A stretch of 64,000 nucleotides of DNA from JAABQT01 sp035459025 (GCA_035459025.1 DATHYT010000090.1:1-64000); one strand, 5' to 3'. Numbered from the stretch's first letter, positions 1-8,916 are shown. Made by a program: numbers and translations. The notes: generated by a model from the sequence alone, not told the origin.

Positions 1-1265
1 GGCTCGAGCCGGCGCGCTTCGACCTGGAGTCGATGGAGCTGCTGTCGCTCACGCTGTCCGACACGCTGCCGGCCGCGGCGCTGTTCGAGCGCCACCGCGC
101 CTTCGGCGCGCGCCTGGAGGCCGCGGTGCCGGCGCGCCGCGCGCCGCACGCGCAGTCCGCGAACCCGGATCGGCGCCTGCGCGTCGGCTACGTGTCGTGC
201 GACTTCAACCGCCACCCTGTGGCCTGGTTTCTCAAGCCGCTGCTCGAGCGCCACGACCGCGCGGGCTACGAGGCGATCTGCTACTTCACCGGCGACAAGC
301 GGGACGAGGTGACCGAGGAGGTGCGCGCCGCCGCCGACGGCTGGCGCGAGGCGACGGCGCTGACGGACGCGCAGCTCGCGCAGCTGGTGGAAGAGGACGG
401 CATCGACGTGCTGGTCGATCTCACCGGGCACGCCGGTGCGCTGCGCCTCGGCGCGTTCGCCAGGCAGCCCGCCCCCGTGCAGGCCAGCTGGCTCGGCTAT
501 CTCGGCAGCACGGGGCTCACGCGCATCCAGTACCGGTTGACCGACGCGCGTGCCGACCCGCCGGGCGAGGCCGATCGCCTGCACACCGAGACGCTCGTGC
601 GCCTGCCGCACAGCTTGTGGTGCTACCGCCCGGTGCACGACGCGCCGCACGCCGCCGCGCCGCCGCACATGGCGCAGGGCCACGCGACCTTTGGCTCGTT
701 CAACCACGCGCCCAAGCTCTCGGCCGCGGCGCGCCGCCTGTGGGCCGAGATCCTGCGCGGCGCGCCGGGCGCGCGGCTGCTGATCGTCGGCTTTCCCGAG
801 GGCCGCGCGCGCCGCGCGCTGCTCGACGAATTCGGCGCGGCAGGCGTGGAGGCGTCGCGCCTCACGGTGCTGCCGCGCGTGTCGTTCGGCGAGTACCTGC
901 GCCAGTTCGACGCGGTGGACCTGGCGCTCGATTCCCTGCCCTACGGCGGCGGCACCACGACCTTCGACACGCTGTGGATGGGCGTGCCGGTGCTCACGCT
1001 CGCCGGCGAGCGCTCCGCCGGGCGCAGCTCGGCGAGCATCCTCGGCGCGCTCGGCCTCGACGATTGGGTGGCAACGACGCCCGAGGACTACGTGCGCCTC
1101 GCGCTCGCGCACGCGGCGGACGGCTCGGGCCTCGCGCACCTGCGCGCCACCCTGCGCGCGCGGCTGCGGCGATCGCCGCTGATGGACGAAGCGGGGTTCG
1201 CGCGCGACATGGAAAGCGCTTACCGCGTGATGTGGCGCACATGGTGCGCGCAGCGCATCACGTAG
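1..1265 (+). CDS. SPINDLY-type O-GlcNAc transferase-like protein (GT41), 5' partial
   Basis: The frame is open from base 3 to the stop at 1263-1265, so the start and any TPR repeats lie upstream of the window. What remains is about 420 residues of the catalytic half of a GT41 (O-GlcNAc transferase/SPINDLY) enzyme. Visible marks are a first Rossmann lobe opening with RVGYVSCDFNRHPV, then QASWLGYLGSTG, GSFNHAPKLS, and the nucleotide-sugar lobe with YGGGTTTFDTLWMGVPVLTL followed by GRSSASILGALG. These match the canonical family better than the two paralogues at 1638 and 36430, which carry GFSGFNTA in place of the GGTTTFD stretch. The family transfers a sugar from a nucleotide donor to protein Ser/Thr; donor and target are not readable here. 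Confidence 0.85.
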   Translation, partial: LEPARFDLESMELLSLTLSDTLPAAALFERHRAFGARLEAAVPARRAPHAQSANPDRRLRVGYVSCDFNRHPVAWFLKPLLERHDRAGYEAICYFTGDKRDEVTEEVRAAADGWREATALTDAQLAQLVEEDGIDVLVDLTGHAGALRLGAFARQPAPVQASWLGYLGSTGLTRIQYRLTDARADPPGEADRLHTETLVRLPHSLWCYRPVHDAPHAAAPPHMAQGHATFGSFNHAPKLSAAARRLWAEILRGAPGARLLIVGFPEGRARRALLDEFGAAGVEASRLTVLPRVSFGEYLRQFDAVDLALDSLPYGGGTTTFDTLWMGVPVLTLAGERSAGRSSASILGALGLDDWVATTPEDYVRLALAHAADGSGLAHLRATLRARLRRSPLMDEAGFARDMESAYRVMWRTWCAQRIT

Positions 1266-1296
1266 AATGGCGCCTGCCCAATTCTGCGAGGCGTCC

Positions 1297-1629
1297 ATGT
1301 TCGGTAACTGGTTCAACACGAAGGAGGTCGACGAGGTGGCCGACGCCATCGTCGCCGACCTCGTGAAGCGGCTGCCGCCGTCGCCCGGCCCGCACACGCG
1401 CAAGACCGCCGACCGGCTGCGCAAGACGCACGACGTGATCTTCGCGCGCCTGGAGCAGTTCGCGCGCTCGCGCAGGCTCAATATCTACAAGAAGGCGCGC
1501 CTCGGCAACCGCGTGCGCTGGGCACTGCGCGAGGCGGGCTACGCGCCGGAATTCACCGACGCGCTCAGCTACGAGCTGGTCACCGTCGCCACGCTGGCGT
1601 CGCGCCAAGCGGCCAAGACGAGCGGCTGA
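1297..1629 (+). CDS. Conserved small protein of unknown function
   Basis: This 110-residue protein is charged and largely helical, beginning MFGNWFNTKEVDEVADAIV. It has no signal peptide, membrane segment or recognisable catalytic motif. An in-frame ATG at 1267 exists, but the ATG at 1297 follows a purine-rich GCGAGG and gives a more natural N-terminus. It sits between two GT41-type genes, 31 bp after the first and 8 bp before the second, so co-transcription is likely. I do not recognise the family; a helper role for the neighbouring glycosyltransferases is only a guess from position. Confidence 0.7.
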   Translation: MFGNWFNTKEVDEVADAIVADLVKRLPPSPGPHTRKTADRLRKTHDVIFARLEQFARSRRLNIYKKARLGNRVRWALREAGYAPEFTDALSYELVTVATLASRQAAKTSG

Positions 1630-1637
1630 CGCCGCCG

Positions 1638-4091
1638 ATGCTCGGCTGGTTGCTCGGCAAGCGGCGCGCCGCGGCGCCCGCGCGGGGCGCGCGGGAGGTG
1701 CTGGTCGAGGCGTTCGCGCACCACCAGGCCGGACGCCTCGCCGAGGCGCAGGCCGGCTACCAGGCGGTGCTCGCGCTCGACGCGCGCAACTTCGACGCAG
1801 TGAACCTGCTCGGCGTGCTCGCCCTGCAGTCGGCGCGTCCCGGGGAGGCGGCCGAGCACTTCGCGCGCGCGGCCGACATCGCGCCGCAGAACGCGGCGGC
1901 GCACAACAACCTCGGCGAGGCCTACCGGCGCCTCGGCCGCACCGCGGAAGCGATCGAGAGCCTCGAGCGGGCGGTGGCGCAGGACGCCAATTACGCGGAA
2001 GCGCATTTCAATCTCGGCGGCGTGCTGCGCCGCGCCGGCCGCGCCGAGGAAGCGCGCGCGGCCTTCGCCCGTGCCGCAACGCTGAAGCCGGCGTTCACCG
2101 AGGCGCACCTGCGACTGGGCGAGACGCTGAACGCGCTCGGGCGCCCGGAGGCGGCGGCGGTTGCGCTGCGCGCGGCGCTCGAGCTCGACCCGGAGCTTGC
2201 CGAGGCGCACAGCAGCCTCGGCACCGCGCTGCGCGACGCCGGACATCTCGACGAGGCGCTCGCCTCCTGCCAGCGCGCAGTGGCGTTGAAGCCCGAGTCG
2301 GCGCTCGCGCACCTCAACGTCGGCAACGTGTTGCGCGACAAAGGTTTCTTCGACGAGGCGATCGCCGCCTACCGCAGTGCGACCACGCTGGATCCCGACT
2401 TCGCGGAGGCGCACAACAATCTGGGCAATGCGCTGCGCGACCGCCACCGCCTGGACGAGGCGCTCGCCAGCTTCGAGCGGGCGCTGCGCCTCAACCCCGG
2501 GCTCATGGAAGCCTGGCTCAACGTCGGCAGCGCGCTCTGCCGGCAGCGGCGCTTCGCCGACGCCGCGGAAGTGCTGCGCGGCGCGCTCGCACGCAAGCCC
2601 GAATTCGCCGAGGCGCACCTCGAGCTGGGCAATGCGCTGATGGCCATGGGCGAGCAGGCCGAGGCGCTCGAGTGCTACCGCGCCGCTCTCGTGCACGACC
2701 CGGAATCGGAGGTGGCGCGCTGGTCCCTCGCCATGTCCCAGCTGCCGGCGATCGCCGACAGCGCGGCCGAGCAGGCGCTCGCGCGCGACGCATTCGCCGC
2801 GGAGCTGGACGCACTCGAGGGCTGGTGCGAGTCGCGCAGCGCGGAAAGGACCGCGCGCGCGGTGGCCGTGCAGCAGCCGTTCTACCTCGCGTACCTGGAG
2901 GGCGATCACCACGAGCTGCTGGCGCGCTACGGGCGAGTGTCCTGCAGGCTGATCGGCAACTGGCAGAACGCCGCCGGCCTCGCCGCGCCCTCGCGCATCA
3001 CGCGCGCCGAGATCCGCGTCGGCATCGTCTCCGCGCACCTGCACGACCATTCGGTGTGGAACGCCATCGTCAAGGGCTGGCTCTCGCGCATCGACCGCAC
3101 CCGCTTCGATATCCGGCTGTTCCACCTCGGCGTGGCCAACGACGCCGAGACCGCGATCGCCAAGACGCTGGCAACGCACTACTCGTACGGGCGTACCGAC
3201 TGGCGCGAATGGGCGCCGCTGATCCTCGAGCACCAGCCCGACGTGCTGATCTACCCCGAGATCGCCATGGACCCGACCACCGCCAAGCTCGCGGCGATGC
3301 GCCTTGCGCCGGTGCAGGCGGCGGCCTGGGGCCACCCGATCACTACCGGGTTGCCGAGCATCGATTACTTCCTCTCCGCCGACGCGCTCGAGCCGGCCGC
3401 GGGCGCCGAGCACTATACGGAGAAGCTGGTGCGGCTGCCGGGGCTCGGCGTATGCCTGGAGGCGCAGAAGACCGTGGCGCGCGAAGTGGACCCGGCAGCG
3501 CTGGGCATCCGCGATGGCGTGCCCCTGCTGCTGTGCCCCGGCACGCCCTTCAAGTACACGCCGCGCCACGACGCGGTGCTGGTGGAGATCGCGCGGCGCC
3601 TGGGCGAGTGCCAGTTCTTGTTCTTCACGCCGCACCCGCCCGAGCTCGCCGCGCGGCTGCGCCGCCGCATGGAGCGCGCGTTCGCGCAGGCCGGGCTCGA
3701 CGCTTCAGCCTTTGTGACCTGGGTGCCCTGGCAGGATCGCGCGTCGTTTCACGGGCTGATGGCGCAGGCCGACGCGCACCTGGATACGCTCGGGTTTTCC
3801 GGATTCAACACCGCGCTGCAGTCGATCGAGGCGGGCCTGCCGGTCGTGGCCTGGGAGGGACGGTTCCTGCGCGGCCGCCTGGCGAGCGGCATCTTGCGCC
3901 GCATGGGGCTCGACGAGCTGGTGGCGACCAGCGAAGCCGAATACGCGCAGCTCGCCGTGAAGCTGGCGCAGGACGCGGCCTACTGGGGCGAAGTGCGCGA
4001 GCGCCTGGTCGCGGCGCGCGAACGGCTCTACGGCGACGCCGAGCCGGTGCGCGCGCTGGAGCGCTTCCTCGAGGACGCGGTCAGGAAGTAG
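1638..4091 (+). CDS. TPR-repeat GT41-like glycosyltransferase
   Basis: An 817-residue protein. Residues about 20-360 are some ten tetratricopeptide repeats with the usual A-x-x-x-L-G and P-x-x-A-E-A-H-x-N-L-G periodicity. Residues about 450-810 form a SPINDLY-like two-lobe glycosyltransferase: VGIVSAHLHDHSVWNAIVKG, then LIYPEIAMDP, CPGTPFKYTP, and GFSGFNTALQSIEAGLPVV with LRGRLASGILRRMGL. The C-terminal lobe departs from classical O-GlcNAc transferase, so the donor sugar may differ. It closely resembles the protein encoded at 36430-38775. TPR-GT41 enzymes glycosylate surface proteins such as pilins, flagellins or adhesins in other bacteria; the target here is unknown. It ends 11 bp inside the convergent ligase-acyltransferase gene. 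Confidence 0.85.
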   Translation: MLGWLLGKRRAAAPARGAREVLVEAFAHHQAGRLAEAQAGYQAVLALDARNFDAVNLLGVLALQSARPGEAAEHFARAADIAPQNAAAHNNLGEAYRRLGRTAEAIESLERAVAQDANYAEAHFNLGGVLRRAGRAEEARAAFARAATLKPAFTEAHLRLGETLNALGRPEAAAVALRAALELDPELAEAHSSLGTALRDAGHLDEALASCQRAVALKPESALAHLNVGNVLRDKGFFDEAIAAYRSATTLDPDFAEAHNNLGNALRDRHRLDEALASFERALRLNPGLMEAWLNVGSALCRQRRFADAAEVLRGALARKPEFAEAHLELGNALMAMGEQAEALECYRAALVHDPESEVARWSLAMSQLPAIADSAAEQALARDAFAAELDALEGWCESRSAERTARAVAVQQPFYLAYLEGDHHELLARYGRVSCRLIGNWQNAAGLAAPSRITRAEIRVGIVSAHLHDHSVWNAIVKGWLSRIDRTRFDIRLFHLGVANDAETAIAKTLATHYSYGRTDWREWAPLILEHQPDVLIYPEIAMDPTTAKLAAMRLAPVQAAAWGHPITTGLPSIDYFLSADALEPAAGAEHYTEKLVRLPGLGVCLEAQKTVAREVDPAALGIRDGVPLLLCPGTPFKYTPRHDAVLVEIARRLGECQFLFFTPHPPELAARLRRRMERAFAQAGLDASAFVTWVPWQDRASFHGLMAQADAHLDTLGFSGFNTALQSIEAGLPVVAWEGRFLRGRLASGILRRMGLDELVATSEAEYAQLAVKLAQDAAYWGEVRERLVAARERLYGDAEPVRALERFLEDAVRK

Positions 4092-6897
4092 CGTCCTGCG
4101 CCGGGAGCGCGCGCGCCAGGTCGGGCTCGCCGCAATGCTTGAGGATCTCGGCGCGCGCGCGGTCGCGCAGCCGCAGCGTCGCCGCCCAGTCGTCGCCGTC
4201 GGGCGCGATCGGCGCGCTCAATGTCACGGCGATCGGCGCACGCCGCGCGTACCAGGTGCCGTCGCGCAGCACCGAGCGCACGCCGCGCAACGCGACCGGC
4301 ACCACCGGCACCCCGGCCTGCGCCGCCACCTGGAACGCGCCGGCGCGGAACGCCATCAGCCCGGTGTTCCGCGTCAGCGTGCCCTCCGGAAAGATGACGA
4401 TGGAGGCGCCGGCGCGCGCGGCCTCAACGAGGACGTCGGCGTGCTCGGCGCTCTTTTGCACGTCGAAGCGCTCGACGAAGATCGTGCCGAAGCCCTTGAG
4501 CAGCAGCCGCATCAGGAGATTGGACTCGAACTCGCGCTTGGCGACGAACGCGTGCACGCGCGGCGAAAGCACCGCCACCAGCACCACCGCGTCGAGATAG
4601 CTCGTGTGGTTCACCGCGAGCACCGCCGGGCCCGACGGCAGCGCGTCGGCGCCGCGCACGACGAGCGGAATGCCCGCGGCGCGCAGGAAGGCGCGGCATA
4701 CCGCCCCGCCGACGCGCCAGGTGATGCGCGGCCCGGCGAGCGCCGCAGTCAGCAGGGCGAAGGGAAATAACAGCCCGAAGGCGACGTAGACGCGTAGGGC
4801 ATACAGCGCGCCGCGCACCGTGCGCCAGGTGCGGCGCAGCTGCGGCGCCGCGCCGGCGAGCACCAGCCGCGCGAACTGCAGCCATACCGCCTGCGGTTTT
4901 ACCGACGTCGGGCCGCGCTCGTAGAACTCGCGCGCCGCCACGCGCCGGATCTTGCCGCTCGAGGTCTTGGGCACGGTGGCAGGGGGCGCGAGCACGATGT
5001 CGTCGGCCGGCGCGCCGACCAGGCTCACGGCGAGCTCGTTGATCATGCGCCGCAGGTCGTCGTGGCGCGACGGGTCGTTTTCGCGCATCTCCGCGAGCAC
5101 CACGAGGCGCTCGGTGCCGCTTGCCGGGTCGACGCTGCCGAACACCGCGACGCAGCCGCGGCGCACGCCGCCGAGGTCCCCCACCGCCTGCTCCAGCTCG
5201 TAGGGGCTGATATTGCGCCCGCCGCGGATGATGATGTCCTTTTCGCGGCCGGTGATGTACACCATGCCTTCCTTCAGGTAGGCGCGGTCACCCGTATTCA
5301 CCCATTCGCCGTCGAACAGGCTCTTGGTCGCGGCCGGGTTGCGGTAGTAGCCCGACGTGGCCGATGGGCCGCGGAACTGGAGCAGCCCCTCCTGGCCGTC
5401 GGGCAGCTCGAGCCCCGCGGCGTCCACCACGCGCAGGTCGTGGCCTTCGATCACGTTTCCGCAGCCCACCACCTTGAGCGGCGACGGATCGGCCGCCTTC
5501 GCCGGCACCGCCTCGCCGGTCTGCGAAAAGACCTCGCGGTCGAGCGCGTCCATGCGCCACGGCTCGCCCGGCGTGGTGAACGAGACGCCGACGGTGCATT
5601 CGGCGAGGCCGTACACCGGCGAAAGGGAGTTGCGGCGAAAGCCCCAGCGCGAGAACCTGTCCGCGAACGCGGTGATCGTGTCCGGGCTCACCGGCTCGGC
5701 GCCGTTGAACGCGAAGCGCCACGAGGACAGGTCGATGCCTTCCATTTCCTCGTCGGCGATGCGGCGCAGGCACAGCTCGTAGGAGAAGTTCGGTCCGCCG
5801 GAAATGGTGCCGCGGTGGCGGTGGATGGCGCGCATCCAGCTGCCGGGCCGCGACAGGAAGGCGAGCGGCGACATCAGCACCACCGGGAAGCCGAGAAACA
5901 TGGTGGCGAAGCAGCCGCCGATGAGGCCCATGTCGTGGTAGAGCGGCAGCCAGCTCACGAACACGTCGTCGGGGCCGGCGCTGACCGCCTTGCCCATGGC
6001 CTGAACGTTGACCAGCAGGTTGGCGTGCGACAGCACCACGCCTTTCGGGCTGCCCGTGCTGCCGGAGGTGTACTGCAGGAAACCGATGTCGCCGGATCTT
6101 CCGCGCACCGGGGCGAACCCGGCGCCGCTGCCCTGCAGGTCCGCGGGCATCATGACCGCGCGCAGGCTCTCCACCTGTGCGCGCAGCAGATAGGCGAGCG
6201 CCTTCGCCTCGGGAATGGTGATCATGATGGTCGCGCCGGCGCTCTTCAGGATGCCGACGTGGCGCGTCATGTGGTCCTCGATGGTGGTGAGGCGCGCCGG
6301 CGGGTACAGCGGCACCGGCACGCCGCCCGCGAGCAGCACGCCGTAGAAGGAATAGAGGTATTCCTTGCAGGTGGGCAGCATGATCGCGACCATCTGCCCC
6401 GGCTGCAGCCCGGCCTCGGCGAGCCGCGCAGCGTAGCCGAGCGCGCCGTCGTAGAGCTGGCGGTAGGTGATGGGCGTTTCCTGGCCGTCCTCGTACAGAT
6501 GCACCGTGAGGCGCTCGGGCTGGCGCTCGACGTGGTACTCGAGCGCCTCGGTGAGCGTCTGCGCCTTGACCGGCGGGCGCACGTCAGTGCCGTGCGCCAG
6601 GCTGGCGACGCTCAGATCCGCGGCGCGCGGGGCGTGGCCGGCGCTCGAGAGCAGGAAGCGCAACAGGTCGCGCGGCGTTTCACTCGTGGCGAGCGCCTGC
6701 TCCGGCAGGCTGGTGGCGAACTGGCGTTCCAGCCGCAGGACGAGCTCGACGCGCGCCAGACTGTCCAGGCCCAGTTCCTTCTCCAGCGAGCTGTCCAGCG
6801 TGACGTGGGGCTCGATGCTCGGGCGTGCCTCGCGCGCGACGGCGTGCACCACCGCCAGCACCTTTCCCGCGTCGATCGGTCCGCTGGCCTGATCCAT
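4081..6897 (-). CDS. ACP / acyl-AMP ligase / PlsC acyltransferase fusion
   Basis: A 938-residue three-domain protein. Residues 1-85 are an acyl carrier domain with a GLDSL phosphopantetheine site (Ser46). Residues about 110-680 are an AMP-forming acyl-ligase with motif YTSGSTGSPKGVVLSHANL (276-294), YGLAE, TGDRAYL and the C-terminal PKTSSGKIRR. Residues about 740-930 are a PlsC-type acyltransferase with NHTSYLD (His764, Asp769) and FPEGTLTR (about 836). By analogy with Aas-type proteins it should activate a free fatty acid, load it on its own ACP arm and pass it to a lysophospholipid or similar acceptor. Here the ACP comes first and the acyltransferase last. The ATG at 6897 is chosen because the ACP domain starts there; the longer open frame runs into the divergent gene. 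Confidence 0.88.
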   Translation of the reverse strand: MDQASGPIDAGKVLAVVHAVAREARPSIEPHVTLDSSLEKELGLDSLARVELVLRLERQFATSLPEQALATSETPRDLLRFLLSSAGHAPRAADLSVASLAHGTDVRPPVKAQTLTEALEYHVERQPERLTVHLYEDGQETPITYRQLYDGALGYAARLAEAGLQPGQMVAIMLPTCKEYLYSFYGVLLAGGVPVPLYPPARLTTIEDHMTRHVGILKSAGATIMITIPEAKALAYLLRAQVESLRAVMMPADLQGSGAGFAPVRGRSGDIGFLQYTSGSTGSPKGVVLSHANLLVNVQAMGKAVSAGPDDVFVSWLPLYHDMGLIGGCFATMFLGFPVVLMSPLAFLSRPGSWMRAIHRHRGTISGGPNFSYELCLRRIADEEMEGIDLSSWRFAFNGAEPVSPDTITAFADRFSRWGFRRNSLSPVYGLAECTVGVSFTTPGEPWRMDALDREVFSQTGEAVPAKAADPSPLKVVGCGNVIEGHDLRVVDAAGLELPDGQEGLLQFRGPSATSGYYRNPAATKSLFDGEWVNTGDRAYLKEGMVYITGREKDIIIRGGRNISPYELEQAVGDLGGVRRGCVAVFGSVDPASGTERLVVLAEMRENDPSRHDDLRRMINELAVSLVGAPADDIVLAPPATVPKTSSGKIRRVAAREFYERGPTSVKPQAVWLQFARLVLAGAAPQLRRTWRTVRGALYALRVYVAFGLLFPFALLTAALAGPRITWRVGGAVCRAFLRAAGIPLVVRGADALPSGPAVLAVNHTSYLDAVVLVAVLSPRVHAFVAKREFESNLLMRLLLKGFGTIFVERFDVQKSAEHADVLVEAARAGASIVIFPEGTLTRNTGLMAFRAGAFQVAAQAGVPVVPVALRGVRSVLRDGTWYARRAPIAVTLSAPIAPDGDDWAATLRLRDRARAEILKHCGEPDLARALPAQDATS

Positions 6898-6904
6898 GGT
6901 CGGC

Positions 6905-6918
6905 CGAGTGTACACTCG
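6905..6918. promoter_or_regulatory. Perfect 14-bp palindrome between divergent starts
   Basis: CGAGTGTACACTCG reads identically on both strands. It is centred in the 27-bp gap between the start codons of the ligase-acyltransferase (6897, minus) and the tandem cyclic-nucleotide-binding protein (6925, plus). Its position suggests an operator controlling one or both genes. It does not resemble the TTGAC-N4-GTCAA sites of the oxalate region. The binding protein is unknown. Confidence 0.5.
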
Positions 6919-6924
6919 TCGGCG

Positions 6925-7992
6925 ATGCCGACCGTCGATGCCGCGAGGCCGTTTCTCGAGCGCCTGGATGATGCGGCGCGCAATCTGCTGCTCTCGGTCG
7001 CGCGGCCGGTGTCCTTCACGCGCGGCGCGCGCCTGGTGCGCTTCGGCGAGGCGACGCGCGGCGCCTATGTACTGCGCGAGGGCACGGCGGAAGCGAGCGT
7101 GGTGCTGCCGGGCGGCGACCGCCTCACGGTGGCGAAGCTCGGCGCGGGCGGCCTGCTGGGCGAAACGGCGCTGTTCGAGCGCGGTACGTGCACGGCTACC
7201 GTGATCGCCGCGACCAATGTGGACGGCTGGTTTCTCGACCGCGACGAGTTCCGCGCGCTCGCGGCGCAGCGCACCCCGGAGGCGCTGCGCTTGCAGCACG
7301 CGCTCACGCTGCTGCTGGCGGAAAAACTGCGTGCGCTCAACGCGCGCGTCATGGATGTGGCGACGCCGGAGGACCGGCCACCGGCGAAGGGCGCCGGCAA
7401 GGATCCGCTCGAAGGCGTGAAACGCTCGCGCAAGAGTACTTTCGACCTGCAGCCGTTCCTGCCGCTGCTGCCGCTGTTCGAGGGCTTCGACGAGCAGGAG
7501 ATCGCGGAGGTGCTCGATGCGTCGAAGTTCGTCGAGCTACCGCCCGGCCACGGGGTGTTTACCATCGGGCAGCCGTCGGAGGCGGCGTACGCGGTGCTGC
7601 GCGGTGCCGTCGAGATCGTGGCGCGACACGCCAAGCGCGAGCGGCGCATGGCGATCCTCGGGCCGGGCCAGCTGTTCGGCTTCATGAGCCTGCTCGCGGG
7701 CGGCGCCCACGGCTCGGCGGCGACGGTGCGCGAGGCGGCAATACTTCTCGAGATGCCGCGCGCGGGGTTCGAGGCGCTGTACTTCGGCGCCAGCACCGTG
7801 ACCACCGCGCTGCACCACGCGATCCAGCGCAGCCTGCTCGCGTCGCTTGCGCAGACCAACCGCCACTTCACCCGCCTGATCAGCCTGGCGCGGCTGCGCG
7901 GCGCGCGCCGCGAGGGCGACAAGCTCGAGACCGTGCAGGGCGGCCAGATCGTGGCCGCGCCGGCGCCCGCTAGCGCAGCTCCCGCAGCGTGA
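6925..7992 (+). CDS. Tandem cyclic-nucleotide-binding-domain protein
   Basis: A 355-residue protein with two cyclic-nucleotide-binding (cupin-like) domains, residues about 10-130 and 165-290. Each carries the roll signature: G-x-L-x-G-E-T-A-L in the first (GAGGLLGETALFERG), and G-x-L-F-G-F-M-S-L-L in the second. No helix-turn-helix or enzymatic domain follows; the C-terminus is an Ala/Pro-rich tail. The ATG at 6925 follows the palindromic intergenic site. As a receptor without its own output domain it probably acts by binding a partner. A nucleotide cyclase and a phosphodiesterase are encoded at 29295-32288, so it is a candidate reader of that signal, which is inference. It overlaps the convergent glutamine amidotransferase gene by 23 bp. 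Confidence 0.8.
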   Translation: MPTVDAARPFLERLDDAARNLLLSVARPVSFTRGARLVRFGEATRGAYVLREGTAEASVVLPGGDRLTVAKLGAGGLLGETALFERGTCTATVIAATNVDGWFLDRDEFRALAAQRTPEALRLQHALTLLLAEKLRALNARVMDVATPEDRPPAKGAGKDPLEGVKRSRKSTFDLQPFLPLLPLFEGFDEQEIAEVLDASKFVELPPGHGVFTIGQPSEAAYAVLRGAVEIVARHAKRERRMAILGPGQLFGFMSLLAGGAHGSAATVREAAILLEMPRAGFEALYFGASTVTTALHHAIQRSLLASLAQTNRHFTRLISLARLRGARREGDKLETVQGGQIVAAPAPASAAPAA

Positions 7993-8893
7993 TCGCCGGC
8001 TGCTGATTGCGCCGGATGAGCGCGTGCAGCATCGTGTACTCGGGCACCTCGACCCAGGCCGAGACGTCGCGCGTCAGCGGCTCGGAGGCGACCAGCACCG
8101 AGTCGGCGCTGTCGCTGCCGCCGGTCATGCGCCACTCGCCGTCGTGCAGCCCGTAGTCGCGCCCGACCGTGTACCAGAGGCTGTAGTAGGCGAGGTGCCC
8201 GGGCAGGAACTCCGCCGGATCCTGCGGGTAGCAGCCGAAGTCGAGCGTGTAGCGCACGGCCGCGAGCTGCATGCCGTCGGTGAGGAACAGGTTGACGGGC
8301 GAGGCGAGCGCAATGCCGAGCTTTTCGCGCGCCGCGCGCAGCACGCCCAGCGTGTGCGCTACCGCGTCGTGCAGCTCCTCGGCCGAGGGCCGCGCCGCCG
8401 GGTCCTTGAGGCGCGACACGACGAGCGCGTAGATCCATTCGCTGTCGGTGGTGCCGCGGATCTGCGCCGCGAATTCCGGGCGCAGGTGCGGCAGAAGGAG
8501 CGGCTTCATGTCGGCGAAGCGCGCGAGGTCGCCGTTGTGCGCCATGGCGAGCGGCACGCCCGGGAACTGGAACGGGTGCACGTTCTGCGTCGCGATCTCG
8601 ACCCTGGTGTTGTAAGGCACGCCGCGCACGTGGGCCAGCAGGCAGCGGGCGCGGATCTTTTCGGCCAGCCCCTTCAGGTTGCGGTCGAATACCGGGATGG
8701 CGTCCGAGGCGTAGGCGAAGGGCTTGTCCGGCTCGTGCGACGCCGCGTCCCAGGCGCGCATGCCGAAGCCGGCGAGGTTGAGCAGGTACAGCATCTTCGG
8801 CATGTAGCTTTGCTTGACCAGCGCCGAATCGGGGCGGAACAGAAAATCGTCCAGCGGCACCGGCTGGCCGAGGTAGAGCAGCGCGCGGCACAT
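7970..8893 (-). CDS. Class II glutamine amidotransferase domain protein
   Basis: A 307-residue protein beginning MCRALLYLG, where Cys2 becomes the N-terminal nucleophile after Met removal, as in Ntn-type class II glutamine amidotransferases. Further marks are CLLAHVRGVP, PFQFPGVPLAMAHNGDLA (the conserved HNG) and GTTDSEWIYALV (the GTTDSE motif). No synthase domain is attached, as in the stand-alone YafJ-like group, so ammonia transfer to a partner, or simple glutamine hydrolysis, is possible. The ATG at 8893 is fixed by the need for Cys2. It is divergent from the formate dehydrogenase operon, with the first TTGAC-N4-GTCAA palindrome 24 bp upstream of its start codon, so shared control is possible but untested. 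Confidence 0.85.
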   Translation of the reverse strand: MCRALLYLGQPVPLDDFLFRPDSALVKQSYMPKMLYLLNLAGFGMRAWDAASHEPDKPFAYASDAIPVFDRNLKGLAEKIRARCLLAHVRGVPYNTRVEIATQNVHPFQFPGVPLAMAHNGDLARFADMKPLLLPHLRPEFAAQIRGTTDSEWIYALVVSRLKDPAARPSAEELHDAVAHTLGVLRAAREKLGIALASPVNLFLTDGMQLAAVRYTLDFGCYPQDPAEFLPGHLAYYSLWYTVGRDYGLHDGEWRMTGGSDSADSVLVASEPLTRDVSAWVEVPEYTMLHALIRRNQQPAITLRELR

Positions 8894-8916
8894 GGTTCGC
8901 CAATGGTCCCGAACCC

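Noticed and set aside
1700..2700. Periodic sequence in the TPR-glycosyltransferase gene as a possible repeat array
   Set aside because: The periodicity comes from 34-residue TPR units with diverged DNA. There are no identical repeats or spacers, so it is neither CRISPR nor a satellite.
1569..3635. Long minus-strand open frame of 688 codons across the TPR-glycosyltransferase gene
   Set aside because: Arg/Ala/Gly/His-rich composition with no motif; it mirrors the GC-rich codon pattern of the real TPR gene. Similar shadows lie across fdsA (10241-13126), the kinase (24948-27623), the cyclase (29307-32117) and ilvB (58948-60579).
5062..6924. Plus-strand extension of the tandem cyclic-nucleotide-binding frame over the ligase gene
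   Set aside because: The extra 621 codons are an antisense shadow of the ligase-acyltransferase. The receptor fold starts at the ATG at 6925, after the intergenic palindrome.
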